DNA of 64,000 nucleotides from Eilatimonas milleporae (GTDB taxonomy: Bacteria; Pseudomonadota; Alphaproteobacteria; Sphingomonadales; Kordiimonadaceae), in assembly GCF_003688555.1 (NCBI RefSeq), contig NZ_REFR01000011.1, positions 310,001 to 374,000 of the forward strand, written 5' to 3'. Under the pieces are notes generated by a model. That model was given only the letters and a program-made list of their open reading frames with translations, did not search any database and was not told the DNA's origin. The position numbers were made by a program, and so were the translations under genes. Of this stretch, positions 51,152 to 58,959 are shown piece by piece (position 1 is the first letter of the stretch; the number at the start of each line of letters is the position of its first letter).

Positions 51152-51418
51152 TTTTTCTTATATAAATAATTGATAAAAATAGATTATTTTCGTGGGTAGA
51201 TGGGGTTTTCCCACATTTTACCCCACATTTTTATATGCTTGTAAACGGTGTGGGAATGGTGCGCCCAGTATGAGGCTCTTGGCCCGACACCGTGAGTCTT
51301 AATAAGGGAGTTTTGTCGCGCCTGTTGCCCAGCAATAACCCTGTAGCACCTTTGCCCGAGACTCAGTCGGTTGTCCAGGCGTGTGCGGACGGAGAGGGTT
51401 CTATGGTGCACCACCGCA

Positions 51419-51652
51419 TTAGTCAGAGCGGTTCTGCCGGGCTTTCTCGATCCGCTTGGCTTTCCAGGCGACAATGTCCGCTTCCACCCACAGCGCTCGG
51501 GTGCCGACATGGATGGGGGACGGAAACGGGTCGTCCGCCTCCTTCATCAGCGCATAGAGTTTGGATTTCTTGAGACCGACGGTGGCTTCGACCTCCGGCA
51601 GGCGCAGGAACCGCCCATATGGGTCCATTATTGGTTTGTCTTCAACGCGCAT
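51419..51652 (-). CDS. alpA: AlpA-family excisionase/regulator
   Basis: 77 aa. RLPEVEATVGLKKSKLYALMKE (helix-turn-helix), DPFPSPIHVGTRALWVEADIVAWK is the MerR-like AlpA pattern of P4-type and CP4-57 elements. Such proteins activate integrase expression or assist excision. It is the first gene inside the tRNA-Ser end of the island, which supports an integrative element. Confidence 0.88.
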   Translation of the reverse strand: MRVEDKPIMDPYGRFLRLPEVEATVGLKKSKLYALMKEADDPFPSPIHVGTRALWVEADIVAWKAKRIEKARQNRSD

Positions 51653-51877
51653 GGCGCACTCCTCCCCTTAAGAAAAATCAAGAGGACGGGGGACAAAACC
51701 CACTTCTTTATGGGCAGTGAAAACGGCGTTCGCGCAAGCGGAATTTGATTAAGCAAAAAAAATCGCGTTTAAGGCCCAAAAGTGTTGCTTAAGCAAAGCG
51801 TCCGATTTCAGCGTCGTGGCTATAAAGTGCCTTCCCGTTGCTTAGGCAAATCTGCCCGGTCCTGCGGCGTTTGGGTC

Positions 51878-52120
51878 TTAGGTATTTGTGCCGGGATGTT
51901 TCAACCGCACACCATCGCCGCCGCCATTGGCCGGGATGAATTCAACACCGGCTGCCTCAAATGTTTGTCTAAGGACGACCAAGGTGCCCTTCTGCGGGGT
52001 GGTTTTCTCAATCTCAAAGTGGCGGATCGTCACATCGCTGATTTCAGACTCGCGGGCCAAGTCTTTTTGAGACCATTTCAGCAGGCCACGGGCGGCACGA
52101 CATTGGGCAGGTGTAATCAT
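51878..52120 (-). CDS. XRE-family DNA-binding regulator
   Basis: 80 aa. CRAARGLLKWSQKDLARESEISDVTIRHFEIEKTTPQKGTLVVLRQTFEAAGVEFIP is a single Cro/C1-type helix-turn-helix with the AGVEFI ending common to short element-borne regulators. It probably represses nearby island genes. Single gene, same strand as alpA. Confidence 0.88.
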   Translation of the reverse strand: MITPAQCRAARGLLKWSQKDLARESEISDVTIRHFEIEKTTPQKGTLVVLRQTFEAAGVEFIPANGGGDGVRLKHPGTNT

Positions 52121-52330
52121 GGGCGCAATCTAAAGCCCTTATGGAAAATCATAAAGACATTTGATTTTGCTTATTAAAAAGCACAATTACTTATGCTATA
52201 GGTAAGAATCTTAAGGCGTCCGTGTTTTTTGCGCGCGAGACGGCTTTTGAGGTTTTTATCGTAAGCGGCCCGACAGAGTGCGGACACACCCTGCCGAGCC
52301 TAACCACACCAACCTTTACAGGAGATTGGC

Positions 52331-52738
52331 ATGGCTAATCATGGCTTTATCACAAACCGCAGACAGTTGTTAATTGGTCTTGGTACATCGACACTGACCG
52401 GCAGTGCTATGTCGCTGACGGCCTCAAACGCAGCAGATGACCCCGCCTATGCAGCCTTTCTGAACGCCCAAAGGGCAGCAGATCGTTTGAATCGTTACCA
52501 CGGGCCAGAGGGCACTTATCTCGACACACTTTATGCAGCTTACATCACAGCGGAGAGAGAATTGGTTGCAACGCCCGCCATAAGCCTTCCCGGTCTTCGG
52601 GGCAAGCTTGAACGATTAATCGCGATGACCGGTTGGGAGACAGAACAAGACGATATCGACGCTATGATGGCTCGTTCCGCCTGTGCAGACCTGAATTGCA
52701 TAGCAACGCACACAAGCGCTAAGCAAGATATCCTATAG
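52331..52738 (+). CDS. Small protein with twin-arginine signal, function unknown
   Basis: 135 aa, with a clear AGGAGA ribosome-binding site. The N-terminus has NRRQLLIGLGTSTLTGSA, a Tat-like signal (twin arginine, then a hydrophobic stretch). The mature part is helical and has two cysteines close together (SACADLNC), possibly a disulfide. No family was recognised. It lies between the phage-type regulators and the CRISPR locus. Confidence 0.6.
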   Translation: MANHGFITNRRQLLIGLGTSTLTGSAMSLTASNAADDPAYAAFLNAQRAADRLNRYHGPEGTYLDTLYAAYITAERELVATPAISLPGLRGKLERLIAMTGWETEQDDIDAMMARSACADLNCIATHTSAKQDIL

Positions 52739-52968
52739 AATACGTGAAGTTGAATGCTGAGGTCTCGTCGAGCAGCTAAGGCTTGATGACCGTTGAGGGC
52801 TGCAAACTGGACATGTCTATCAATAGCGCTTTTAGCCCGTTTCTGCCATTAATAGTTGCATCAAAATTGCCCAAAATATACTATTGAAGCGGACGTCGAA
52901 TGCAGACTGCGTTGGTGGAACACGGCCAACGCTTTTATGATTATGAATCTGGATCGAAATTTGTTTCT

Positions 52969-52997
52969 AAAAAGAGCCTCCGCCAGCGAGCGGAGGC
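52969..52997 (-). terminator. Intrinsic terminator of the tracrRNA
   Basis: On the minus strand, a perfect 8-bp stem GCCTCCGC/GCGGAGGC (52976-52983 with 52990-52997) around a 6-nt loop is followed by TCTTTTT. This is a textbook rho-independent terminator. Confidence 0.9.
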
Positions 52998-53112
52998 CTT
53001 GATATGAGAAACCTAAATATTAGTGCTTCAATTAAGGAATTTCCCCGAGGGATGATCCTTCACAGTGAAGCTCTGTTACCGTGGCTTCCCTTCCGATTTG
53101 CCGATTACTTCA
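52969..53112 (-). ncRNA. tracrRNA of the type II-C CRISPR system
   Basis: On the minus strand the anti-repeat covers about 53078-53102. It matches the last 25 bases of the CRISPR repeat at 22 positions; two of the three differences keep G-U pairing with the crRNA. A stem CTTCA/TGAAG (53058-53070), a small TCCC/GGGA hairpin and finally the terminator follow. The 5' end is not fixed: a TTGACC box at 53138-53133 would start transcription near 53103, inside the anti-repeat, as in Campylobacter jejuni. Length would be about 135 nt. It pairs with pre-crRNA for RNase III processing and Cas9 loading. Confidence 0.88.
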
Positions 53113-53170
53113 ATCGCAGATTGACGCTGTCCGGTCAAGTCGGTTGTTTGGCCGATGGAGAGATAAGGTG

Positions 53171-56100
53171 ATGAATAGTCCAGCATCCAATGGCTTGGTC
53201 TTCGGAATAGACCTCGGGATTGCTTCTTGCGGTTGGGCTGTTCTGCGCCAGCCCACGCCGAACCATCCGACTGGTGCAATCGAAGCAATCGGCAGCTGGA
53301 TGTTTGACGTCCCGGAAACCGATGAGAAGCGAACACCCACCAACCAAATCAGGCGTAGCAATCGGCTTCTCCGCCGTGTCGTGCGGCGGAGGGCACAGCG
53401 CATGGCTGAGATCCGCCGGGTGTTCAGCGAGCATAGCTTGCTTTCTTCAAATGATCGCGATGCGTTAAAGCGTACCGATATCGATCCATGGGAAATGCGG
53501 GCAAGAGGTCTCGACAAGCCTCTGGCGCCTGCCGAACTGGCTGTAGCGCTGGGCCACATTGCCAAACGACGTGGTTTCAAATCCGCTGCCAAGCGACAGG
53601 AAGCAAACACGGCCGGCGACGACCAAAAGACGCTCAAAGCGCTGGAAACGACAAAAGAGAGGCTCGGTCGTTATCGCACGATGGGGGAGATGTTCGCCCG
53701 TGATCCGGATTTTCAGGCACGTAAGCGCAATCGTGACGGAATCTTCGACCGAACGCAAAGCCGAGATGACCTACTCGACGAAGTTCGCAAGCTATTCGAG
53801 GCGCAGCGCCGACTAGGCAATAAACTTGCGAGTGAGCAACTGGAAGAGGCCTTCATCGCAATAGCTTTTCACCAGCGACCCCTGCCGGACAGTGAGCGGT
53901 TAGTCGGCAAATGCCTTTTCGAACCGACAGAAAAGCGGGCCGCAAAACACGCCCCCTCGTTCGAAAAATTTCGCCTGCTGACTCGCCTCGTCAATCTGCG
54001 CGTCACGACTGATGATGGCGAACGTCCGCTGACGCCGGATGAACTCGCGGCGGCCACCACCGATCTGGGGTCGAATGCCAAGCTCTCGGTAAAGACGATA
54101 CGCAGACGGATCAACCTGCCCGACCACCAACGTTTTACGGCAATCAAACCCGAAGATGAAGGCCAGGATATTGTCGCCCGCACCGGCGAGGCCATGCACG
54201 GCACGAAAAAGCTTCGCGATGTCTTGGGTGAGGAATTGTGGGCTGACTTACGCGAACAGCCTGCAAAGTTGGACCATATCGCGCATGTCCTGACATTCTT
54301 CGAAACAGCCGAGACAATCGGCGACGAGTTGCAAAAGCTCGACCTGCCAGCGGGAGCGGTCGATAAGCTGCTAGAATCGTTGCAATCGTTTGGACGCTTC
54401 AAGGGGGCCGGCCACGTTTCAGCCAAGGCTGTCCGTGCGCTCATCCCGCATCTCGAAGCGGGCCTGCGCTACGATCAGGCGTGCGAGGCAGCAGGCTACG
54501 ATCACGCCGCCTCGCGCTGGTCAAAGCGCGAACAGGTGACCGACAAGAAATCCTTCAACCGGCTCGTCAAAGATATGGGCGAGGAGATTGCCAATCCCGT
54601 CGCGCGCAAATCGTTGACCGAGGGGCTTAAGCAACTCTGGGCCATGCGCAATCGTTGGGGTCTGCCCGATGCGGTGCATATCGAAATGGCGCGCGATGTG
54701 GGCAACAGCCTAGAGGAAAGGGACAAGATCAAGAAGCGCCTTGATGAAACCACGGCGCAGCGCGAGAGGGAACGAAAAGAAGCCGCCGAACAGCTGGGCG
54801 TCGATCCTGGCGATGTCGGCGGCGACACGTTGCTGCGTTACCGCCTGTGGAAGGAACAAGGAGGACGCTGCCCCTATAACGATATTGCCATTCCGTCGAC
54901 TGCGATCGCCGCGACCGATAACAGCTTTCAGATCGATCACATTCTGCCCTGGTCCCGTTTCGGTGACGACAGTTTCAACAACAAAGTTCTGTGCAGCGCG
55001 CAGGCCAATCAGGAAAAGCGTCGGGACACGCCATTTGAGTGGATCACACGCACGAAGGGCGATGAAGGCTGGGCAACCTTCGTTAAGGGGATTGAGACAA
55101 ACAAACAATACCGGGGTTTCAAAAAGCGTAACTTCACACTGAAGAACGCGAGGGAGGCTGAAGAGCGTTTCCGAAGCCGAAATCTCAATGACACACGTTA
55201 TGCTGCCCGTCTTCTCGCTGAGGCTGTGAAGCTGTTTTTCCCTGAAGGCGAGAGGCAGGATCGTGCGAGCAGTCGCCGGGTGTTCACGCGCCCCGGCGCG
55301 CTCACCGCAGCCCTGCGTCACGCGTGGGGGATCGAATCGCTCAAGAAGGTCGATGGCAGGCGGGTCGATGACGCGCGCCACAACGCTCTCGATGCGCTCG
55401 TCGTCGCCGCTGTCGGTGAAGGGGAAATCAACCGGCTAACCAGATCATTCCAGAACTGGGAGCAGCGTGGCCTTCCTCGCCCCCTTCGGCGCGTCGATCC
55501 GCCGTGGGGTGATTTCCACAGTTTCCGACGGGAGGTCGAAGAAGCCTTTGATGCCGTTTTCGTAGCCCGTCCGGAGCGTCGCCGCGCACGCGGCAAAGGG
55601 CACGAGGCAACAATAAGGCAGGTTAAGGAGCGAGAAGGCGAAACACGCGTTTACGAGCGAGTGCCAATTGCGAAACTGACCGAAAAGCGACTGGAAGAGA
55701 TCAAGGACCCCGAGCGCAATTCAGGCATCGTTGCGTCCGTCAAACAGTGGATTGCAAATGGCCGACCTAAGGATTCACTGCCTAGGTCTCCCGCAGGTGA
55801 TGAAATTCGAAAGGTGAGAGTGCTCGCCGACAGGAAATACAAGAACCCAGCAATTCCCGTCCGTGGCGGTACAGCAGCGCGAAGCAAAATGGTCCGGGTC
55901 GATGTGTTCTCGAAAACCGACAAGCGAGGAAGGAACAAGTACTATCTTATTCCAGTTTATCCGCACCAGATCATGGACAAGCGGCGATACCCAAAACCTC
56001 CAATGCGAGCGATTGTGGCGAATAAGCCGGAGGCAGATTGGGAGCAGATCGACGAGAGTTTTGATTTTCAGTTCAGTTTGTATCCACGCTGCTATCTGGA

Positions 56101-56362
56101 GGTTGTCAAATCAGACGGAACTGTGTTCGAAGGTTACTTCTCGGGTGCTCATAGTGGAACTGGCGCCCTTACTCTATTCAATCCAAACAACAAGAACTCG
56201 TATGTTGATAAATCGGGACGAAAAATGGAAGGAATAGGTGCGAGGACTCTGTTAACTATAAAAAAATATAGTGTGGACCGTTTCGGCAATCGATTCGAAG
56301 TGAAGTCGGAGGTCCGCACATGGCGTGGCGCGGTCTGCACATCTCCAACCCCGCGCGACTGA
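53171..56362 (+). CDS. cas9: Cas9 endonuclease, type II-C
   Basis: 1063 aa from ATG 53171, behind AGATAAGG; the frame is open to GTG 53081, but that stretch is the tracrRNA anti-repeat. RuvC-I is GIDLGIASCGWAVL (Asp14). The arginine-rich bridge helix (about 54-85) has RRSNRLLRRVVRRRAQRM. RuvC-II is HIEMARDVGNS (Glu505). HNH has QIDHILPWSRFGDDSFNNK (Asp589, His590) and Asn613 in ANQEK. RuvC-III is ARHNALDALVVAAV (His737, Asn738, Asp741). The last ~300 residues should read the PAM. Length, architecture and absence of csn2 or cas4 indicate type II-C. All catalytic acids are present; only the HH dyad reads HN. Confidence 0.97.
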   Translation: MNSPASNGLVFGIDLGIASCGWAVLRQPTPNHPTGAIEAIGSWMFDVPETDEKRTPTNQIRRSNRLLRRVVRRRAQRMAEIRRVFSEHSLLSSNDRDALKRTDIDPWEMRARGLDKPLAPAELAVALGHIAKRRGFKSAAKRQEANTAGDDQKTLKALETTKERLGRYRTMGEMFARDPDFQARKRNRDGIFDRTQSRDDLLDEVRKLFEAQRRLGNKLASEQLEEAFIAIAFHQRPLPDSERLVGKCLFEPTEKRAAKHAPSFEKFRLLTRLVNLRVTTDDGERPLTPDELAAATTDLGSNAKLSVKTIRRRINLPDHQRFTAIKPEDEGQDIVARTGEAMHGTKKLRDVLGEELWADLREQPAKLDHIAHVLTFFETAETIGDELQKLDLPAGAVDKLLESLQSFGRFKGAGHVSAKAVRALIPHLEAGLRYDQACEAAGYDHAASRWSKREQVTDKKSFNRLVKDMGEEIANPVARKSLTEGLKQLWAMRNRWGLPDAVHIEMARDVGNSLEERDKIKKRLDETTAQRERERKEAAEQLGVDPGDVGGDTLLRYRLWKEQGGRCPYNDIAIPSTAIAATDNSFQIDHILPWSRFGDDSFNNKVLCSAQANQEKRRDTPFEWITRTKGDEGWATFVKGIETNKQYRGFKKRNFTLKNAREAEERFRSRNLNDTRYAARLLAEAVKLFFPEGERQDRASSRRVFTRPGALTAALRHAWGIESLKKVDGRRVDDARHNALDALVVAAVGEGEINRLTRSFQNWEQRGLPRPLRRVDPPWGDFHSFRREVEEAFDAVFVARPERRRARGKGHEATIRQVKEREGETRVYERVPIAKLTEKRLEEIKDPERNSGIVASVKQWIANGRPKDSLPRSPAGDEIRKVRVLADRKYKNPAIPVRGGTAARSKMVRVDVFSKTDKRGRNKYYLIPVYPHQIMDKRRYPKPPMRAIVANKPEADWEQIDESFDFQFSLYPRCYLEVVKSDGTVFEGYFSGAHSGTGALTLFNPNNKNSYVDKSGRKMEGIGARTLLTIKKYSVDRFGNRFEVKSEVRTWRGAVCTSPTPRD

Positions 56363-57222
56363 CCCATCGCCGGCGTCAGATCGTCATTGCGCTTGAGAGC
56401 GAGGACGAAGAACTGTCCTTTCCGGTGGAGGATGTCGCCTGGATCATCCTCGACACGCCACAGGTCTCGCTGACCGGCGCGCTGCTAAGCGCCTTGGCCG
56501 AGAATGGTGTCGCCATGATCGTGCCGGACGCAAAACACCACCCCGCCGGCGTGCTCATCTCCTTCCATCAGCATCATGCTCAATCGGCAATCGCCCATGC
56601 GCAAATCGCCATGACAACACCGTTGCAAAAGCGACTGTGGCAGAGAATCGTCAAAGCTAAGATTGAGAATCAGGCCGCCGTCTTGCGTGGGATTGGCAAT
56701 GATCATGCGCAGGCGCTGTCAGCCATGGCGTCCCACGTCGCTTCAGGCGACCGCGGCAATGTGGAGGCGCAGGCGGCCCGTATCTACTGGTCCCGGCTCT
56801 TCGAAGACTTCCGCAGGCATGATGAAACCCGGGAAAATGGCCTCCTCAATTACGGCTATGCCGTCGTTCGCGCCGCTCTTGCGCGGGCCTGCGCTGCGTC
56901 CGGACTGTTGCCCGCTTTTGGCCTTCACCATAAGTCACAGACAAATCCTTTCAATCTGGTCGACGACCTGATCGAGCCCTTTCGGCCCTCGGTCGATCGT
57001 ATGGCGCAGCGGCGCGCGAATGACAGGGACGGCGAAGACCTGAATGTTGAGGACCGTCGCCACATGGCGGGCATTCTAGGCGAGACGGTTTTGATCGGGG
57101 ACGAACGGCTGACCATCTTGGCGGCGACCGAAGCCGTTACGTCCAGCCTTGTTCGTGCCATCCAAAGCCGCGATGCCACTTTGCTCAACACGCCTGCTCT
57201 GCCACTGGCGCGACGAGGATGA
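56320..57222 (+). CDS. cas1: Cas1 integrase
   Basis: 300 aa. It overlaps the cas9 end by 43 bp and starts behind GGAGG. MAWRGLHISNPARLTHRRRQ and VPDAKHHPAGVLISF are typical type II Cas1. The metal site is Glu149 (NVEAQAARIYW), His203 (FGLHHKSQTNPFN) and Asp216 (DDLIEPFRP). With Cas2 it inserts new spacers next to the leader-side repeat. Confidence 0.97.
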   Translation: MAWRGLHISNPARLTHRRRQIVIALESEDEELSFPVEDVAWIILDTPQVSLTGALLSALAENGVAMIVPDAKHHPAGVLISFHQHHAQSAIAHAQIAMTTPLQKRLWQRIVKAKIENQAAVLRGIGNDHAQALSAMASHVASGDRGNVEAQAARIYWSRLFEDFRRHDETRENGLLNYGYAVVRAALARACAASGLLPAFGLHHKSQTNPFNLVDDLIEPFRPSVDRMAQRRANDRDGEDLNVEDRRHMAGILGETVLIGDERLTILAATEAVTSSLVRAIQSRDATLLNTPALPLARRG

Positions 57223-57554
57223 CCATGGAGGCTGGGGAGATTCGCTTCATGTGGTTGATGGTGTTCTTCGATTTGCCCACAAAAACCAAACCCCAAAGGC
57301 GGCGCGCCAATCGCTTTCGGGAATTCCTCAGAAAAGACGGCTTCATAATGCTGCAATTATCCGTTTACGCGCGCGTCTGCAGGGGGCAGGATGCGGTGGA
57401 AAAGCACGTCCGAAGGGTGCGTTCGAACCTCCCCAAGGAGGGCAGCGTAAGGACACTCCAGGTGACGGATAAGCAGTATGGCAGGATGCAACTAATGCTC
57501 GGGACCGCGCCAAAAACCGAGACTGCCGGAACGTCACAAATGGTCCTGCTGTGA
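57219..57554 (+). CDS. cas2: Cas2
   Basis: 111 aa. Its ATG overlaps the cas1 stop (ATGA). MWLMVFFDLPTKTKPQRRRANRF carries the conserved Asp18 at the end of strand 1; FIMLQLSVYARVCRGQDAVEKHV and VRTLQVTDKQYGRMQLMLG complete the ferredoxin-like fold. The stop codon lies inside an 18-bp inverted repeat. It is the structural partner of Cas1 in adaptation. Confidence 0.96.
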   Translation: MTMEAGEIRFMWLMVFFDLPTKTKPQRRRANRFREFLRKDGFIMLQLSVYARVCRGQDAVEKHVRRVRSNLPKEGSVRTLQVTDKQYGRMQLMLGTAPKTETAGTSQMVLL

Positions 57555-57589
57555 TTTCGGCGGCAAATAATCCGCGAAAATCACAGCAG
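57546..57589. repeat. 18-bp inverted repeat spanning the cas2 stop and the array-proximal leader
   Basis: Arm 1 (57546-57563) begins CTGCTGTGATTT and arm 2 (57572-57589) ends AAATCACAGCAG. The arms match at 16 of 18 positions around an 8-nt loop. There is no T-run, so it is not a standard terminator. It occupies most of the 58 bp between cas2 and the first repeat. It could be a transcript-end hairpin for the convergent cas and crRNA transcripts or a protein-binding site used in adaptation. Confidence 0.75.
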
Positions 57590-57612
57590 TTCCAATATGT
57601 TGCCGTAGAGGC

Positions 57613-58959
57613 AGCCTACCATGGGCAAATCGGTAGGGAAACCACGGCGCGTCTTCCGGCTTTACGCTCGGGTCTCTGAGCCTACCATGGGCAAATCGGT
57701 AGGGAAACCACGGCTGCCCGGTCCATCTGGCTTTGCCATTCGGAAGCCTACCATGGGCAAATCGGTAGGGAAACCACGGCCAGTGAAGGTACAGTTATCA
57801 GCCACATCAAAGCCTACCATGGGCAAATCGGTAGGGAAACCACGGCGTAAAATGACGATGACAGCCACCGCGCCAAAGCCTACCATGGGCAAATCGGTAG
57901 GGAAACCACGGCTTTGTTACACTTGGTGATGATCCGGGCTTGAGCCTACCATGGGCAAATCGGTAGGGAAACCACGGCCTTGACCGGTCCGGAATGCTCA
58001 TATGTCTCAGCCTACCATGGGCAAATCGGTAGGGAAACCACGGCGAAAAGTCGAGCAGGCCGAGCTGCCGACCCAGCCTACCATGGGCAAATCGGTAGGG
58101 AAACCACGGCTGATCATGTGGACAGGCATCTGGAAGATATAGCCTACCATGGGCAAATCGGTAGGGAAACCACGGCTTCACCATGGTATTGGGGGCGGGG
58201 AGCGCGAGCCTAAGCCTACCATGGGCAAATCGGTAGGGAAACCACGGCCGCACGATGCGCCGATGGCTGTCCGGTGAGAGCCTACCATGGGCAAATCGGT
58301 AGGGAAACCACGGCTGCATGGTCCGCCTCCCGCTCATCGACACCAGCCTACCATGGGCAAATCGGTAGGGAAACCACGGCGTGAAGCGCCACGGGCAGAC
58401 ATTTCATATTAGCCTACCATGGGCAAATCGGTAGGGAAACCACGGCAAACCTCACCGGCTGAACAGCGCGCCGATTAGCCTACCATGGGCAAATCGGTAG
58501 GGAAACCACGGCGTGCGGTTTGCGGCGGCGCCGATATTCATCAGCCTACCATGGGCAAATCGGTAGGGAAACCACGGCATCCTGGATGTGGAAGGCGTAT
58601 AAAATCGCAGCCTACCATGGGCAAATCGGTAGGGAAACCACGGCAGAATTCACCAACGCTTGTGTTTTCATTAAAAGCCTACCATGGGCAAATCGGTAGG
58701 GAAACCACGGCCGCCTTCGCGCTCGGCGGGTCGTCATCGCCAGCCTACCATGGGCAAATCGGTAGGGAAACCACGGCACCAATGACCGCACGCCCATGAA
58801 CACTTTCAGCCTACCATGGGCAAATTGGTAGGGAAACCACGGCTGCCGGTCTCGACCAGCACGCCGGCATTGCAGCCTACCATGGGCAAATCGGTAGGGA
58901 AACCACGGCTTTATGGCGGACTGGGGTCCAATTGTCATCAGCCTACCATGGGCAAATCG
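57613..58959 (-). CRISPR. Type II-C CRISPR array, 21 repeats and 20 spacers
   Basis: 36-bp repeats, beginning AGCCTACCATGG and ending GGGAAACCACGGC on the plus strand, start at 57613 and recur every 66 bp. Spacers are 30 nt except 36 (58177-58212) and 31 (58645-58675). The repeat at 58808 has one C-to-T change; the last (58940-58959) is cut after 20 bases. The anti-repeat location and likeness to the C. jejuni repeat show that the crRNA strand is minus. In that direction each repeat ends TGGTAGGCT, an extended -10-like motif. The strand given is the predicted crRNA strand. Spacer targets could not be searched. Confidence 0.98.
58940..58959 (-). repeat. Degenerate terminal CRISPR repeat (promoter half only)
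   Basis: Only the first 20 plus-strand bases of the repeat are kept; AAAAAAGGGC replaces the rest. The kept part is the 3' half in crRNA orientation, including TGGTAGGCT, while the tracrRNA-pairing half is gone. It is the array end farthest from cas2. Confidence 0.85.

Noticed and set aside
50838-51152. Minus-strand 104-codon frame starting MAESEGFEPSVRL
   Set aside because: It begins in the antisense of tRNA-Ser; this is a well-known false protein from tRNA genes.
53081-53170. Upstream 30-codon extension of cas9 from a GTG start
   Set aside because: It lies on the tracrRNA anti-repeat, lacks Cas9 similarity and has no ribosome-binding site; ATG 53171 is preceded by AAGG and gives the RuvC-I motif at the usual distance.
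58513-58542. Self-targeting of the quinone oxidoreductase gene by the spacer here (shared GGCGGCGCCGATAT with about 15269)
   Set aside because: The match is only about 14 bases, low complexity and GC-rich, as expected by chance.
57621-58799. Repetitive protein frames (MGKSVGKPR or WFPYRFAHGRL units) over the array
   Set aside because: They are translations of the CRISPR repeat itself, kept open by the 66-bp (multiple of three) period.
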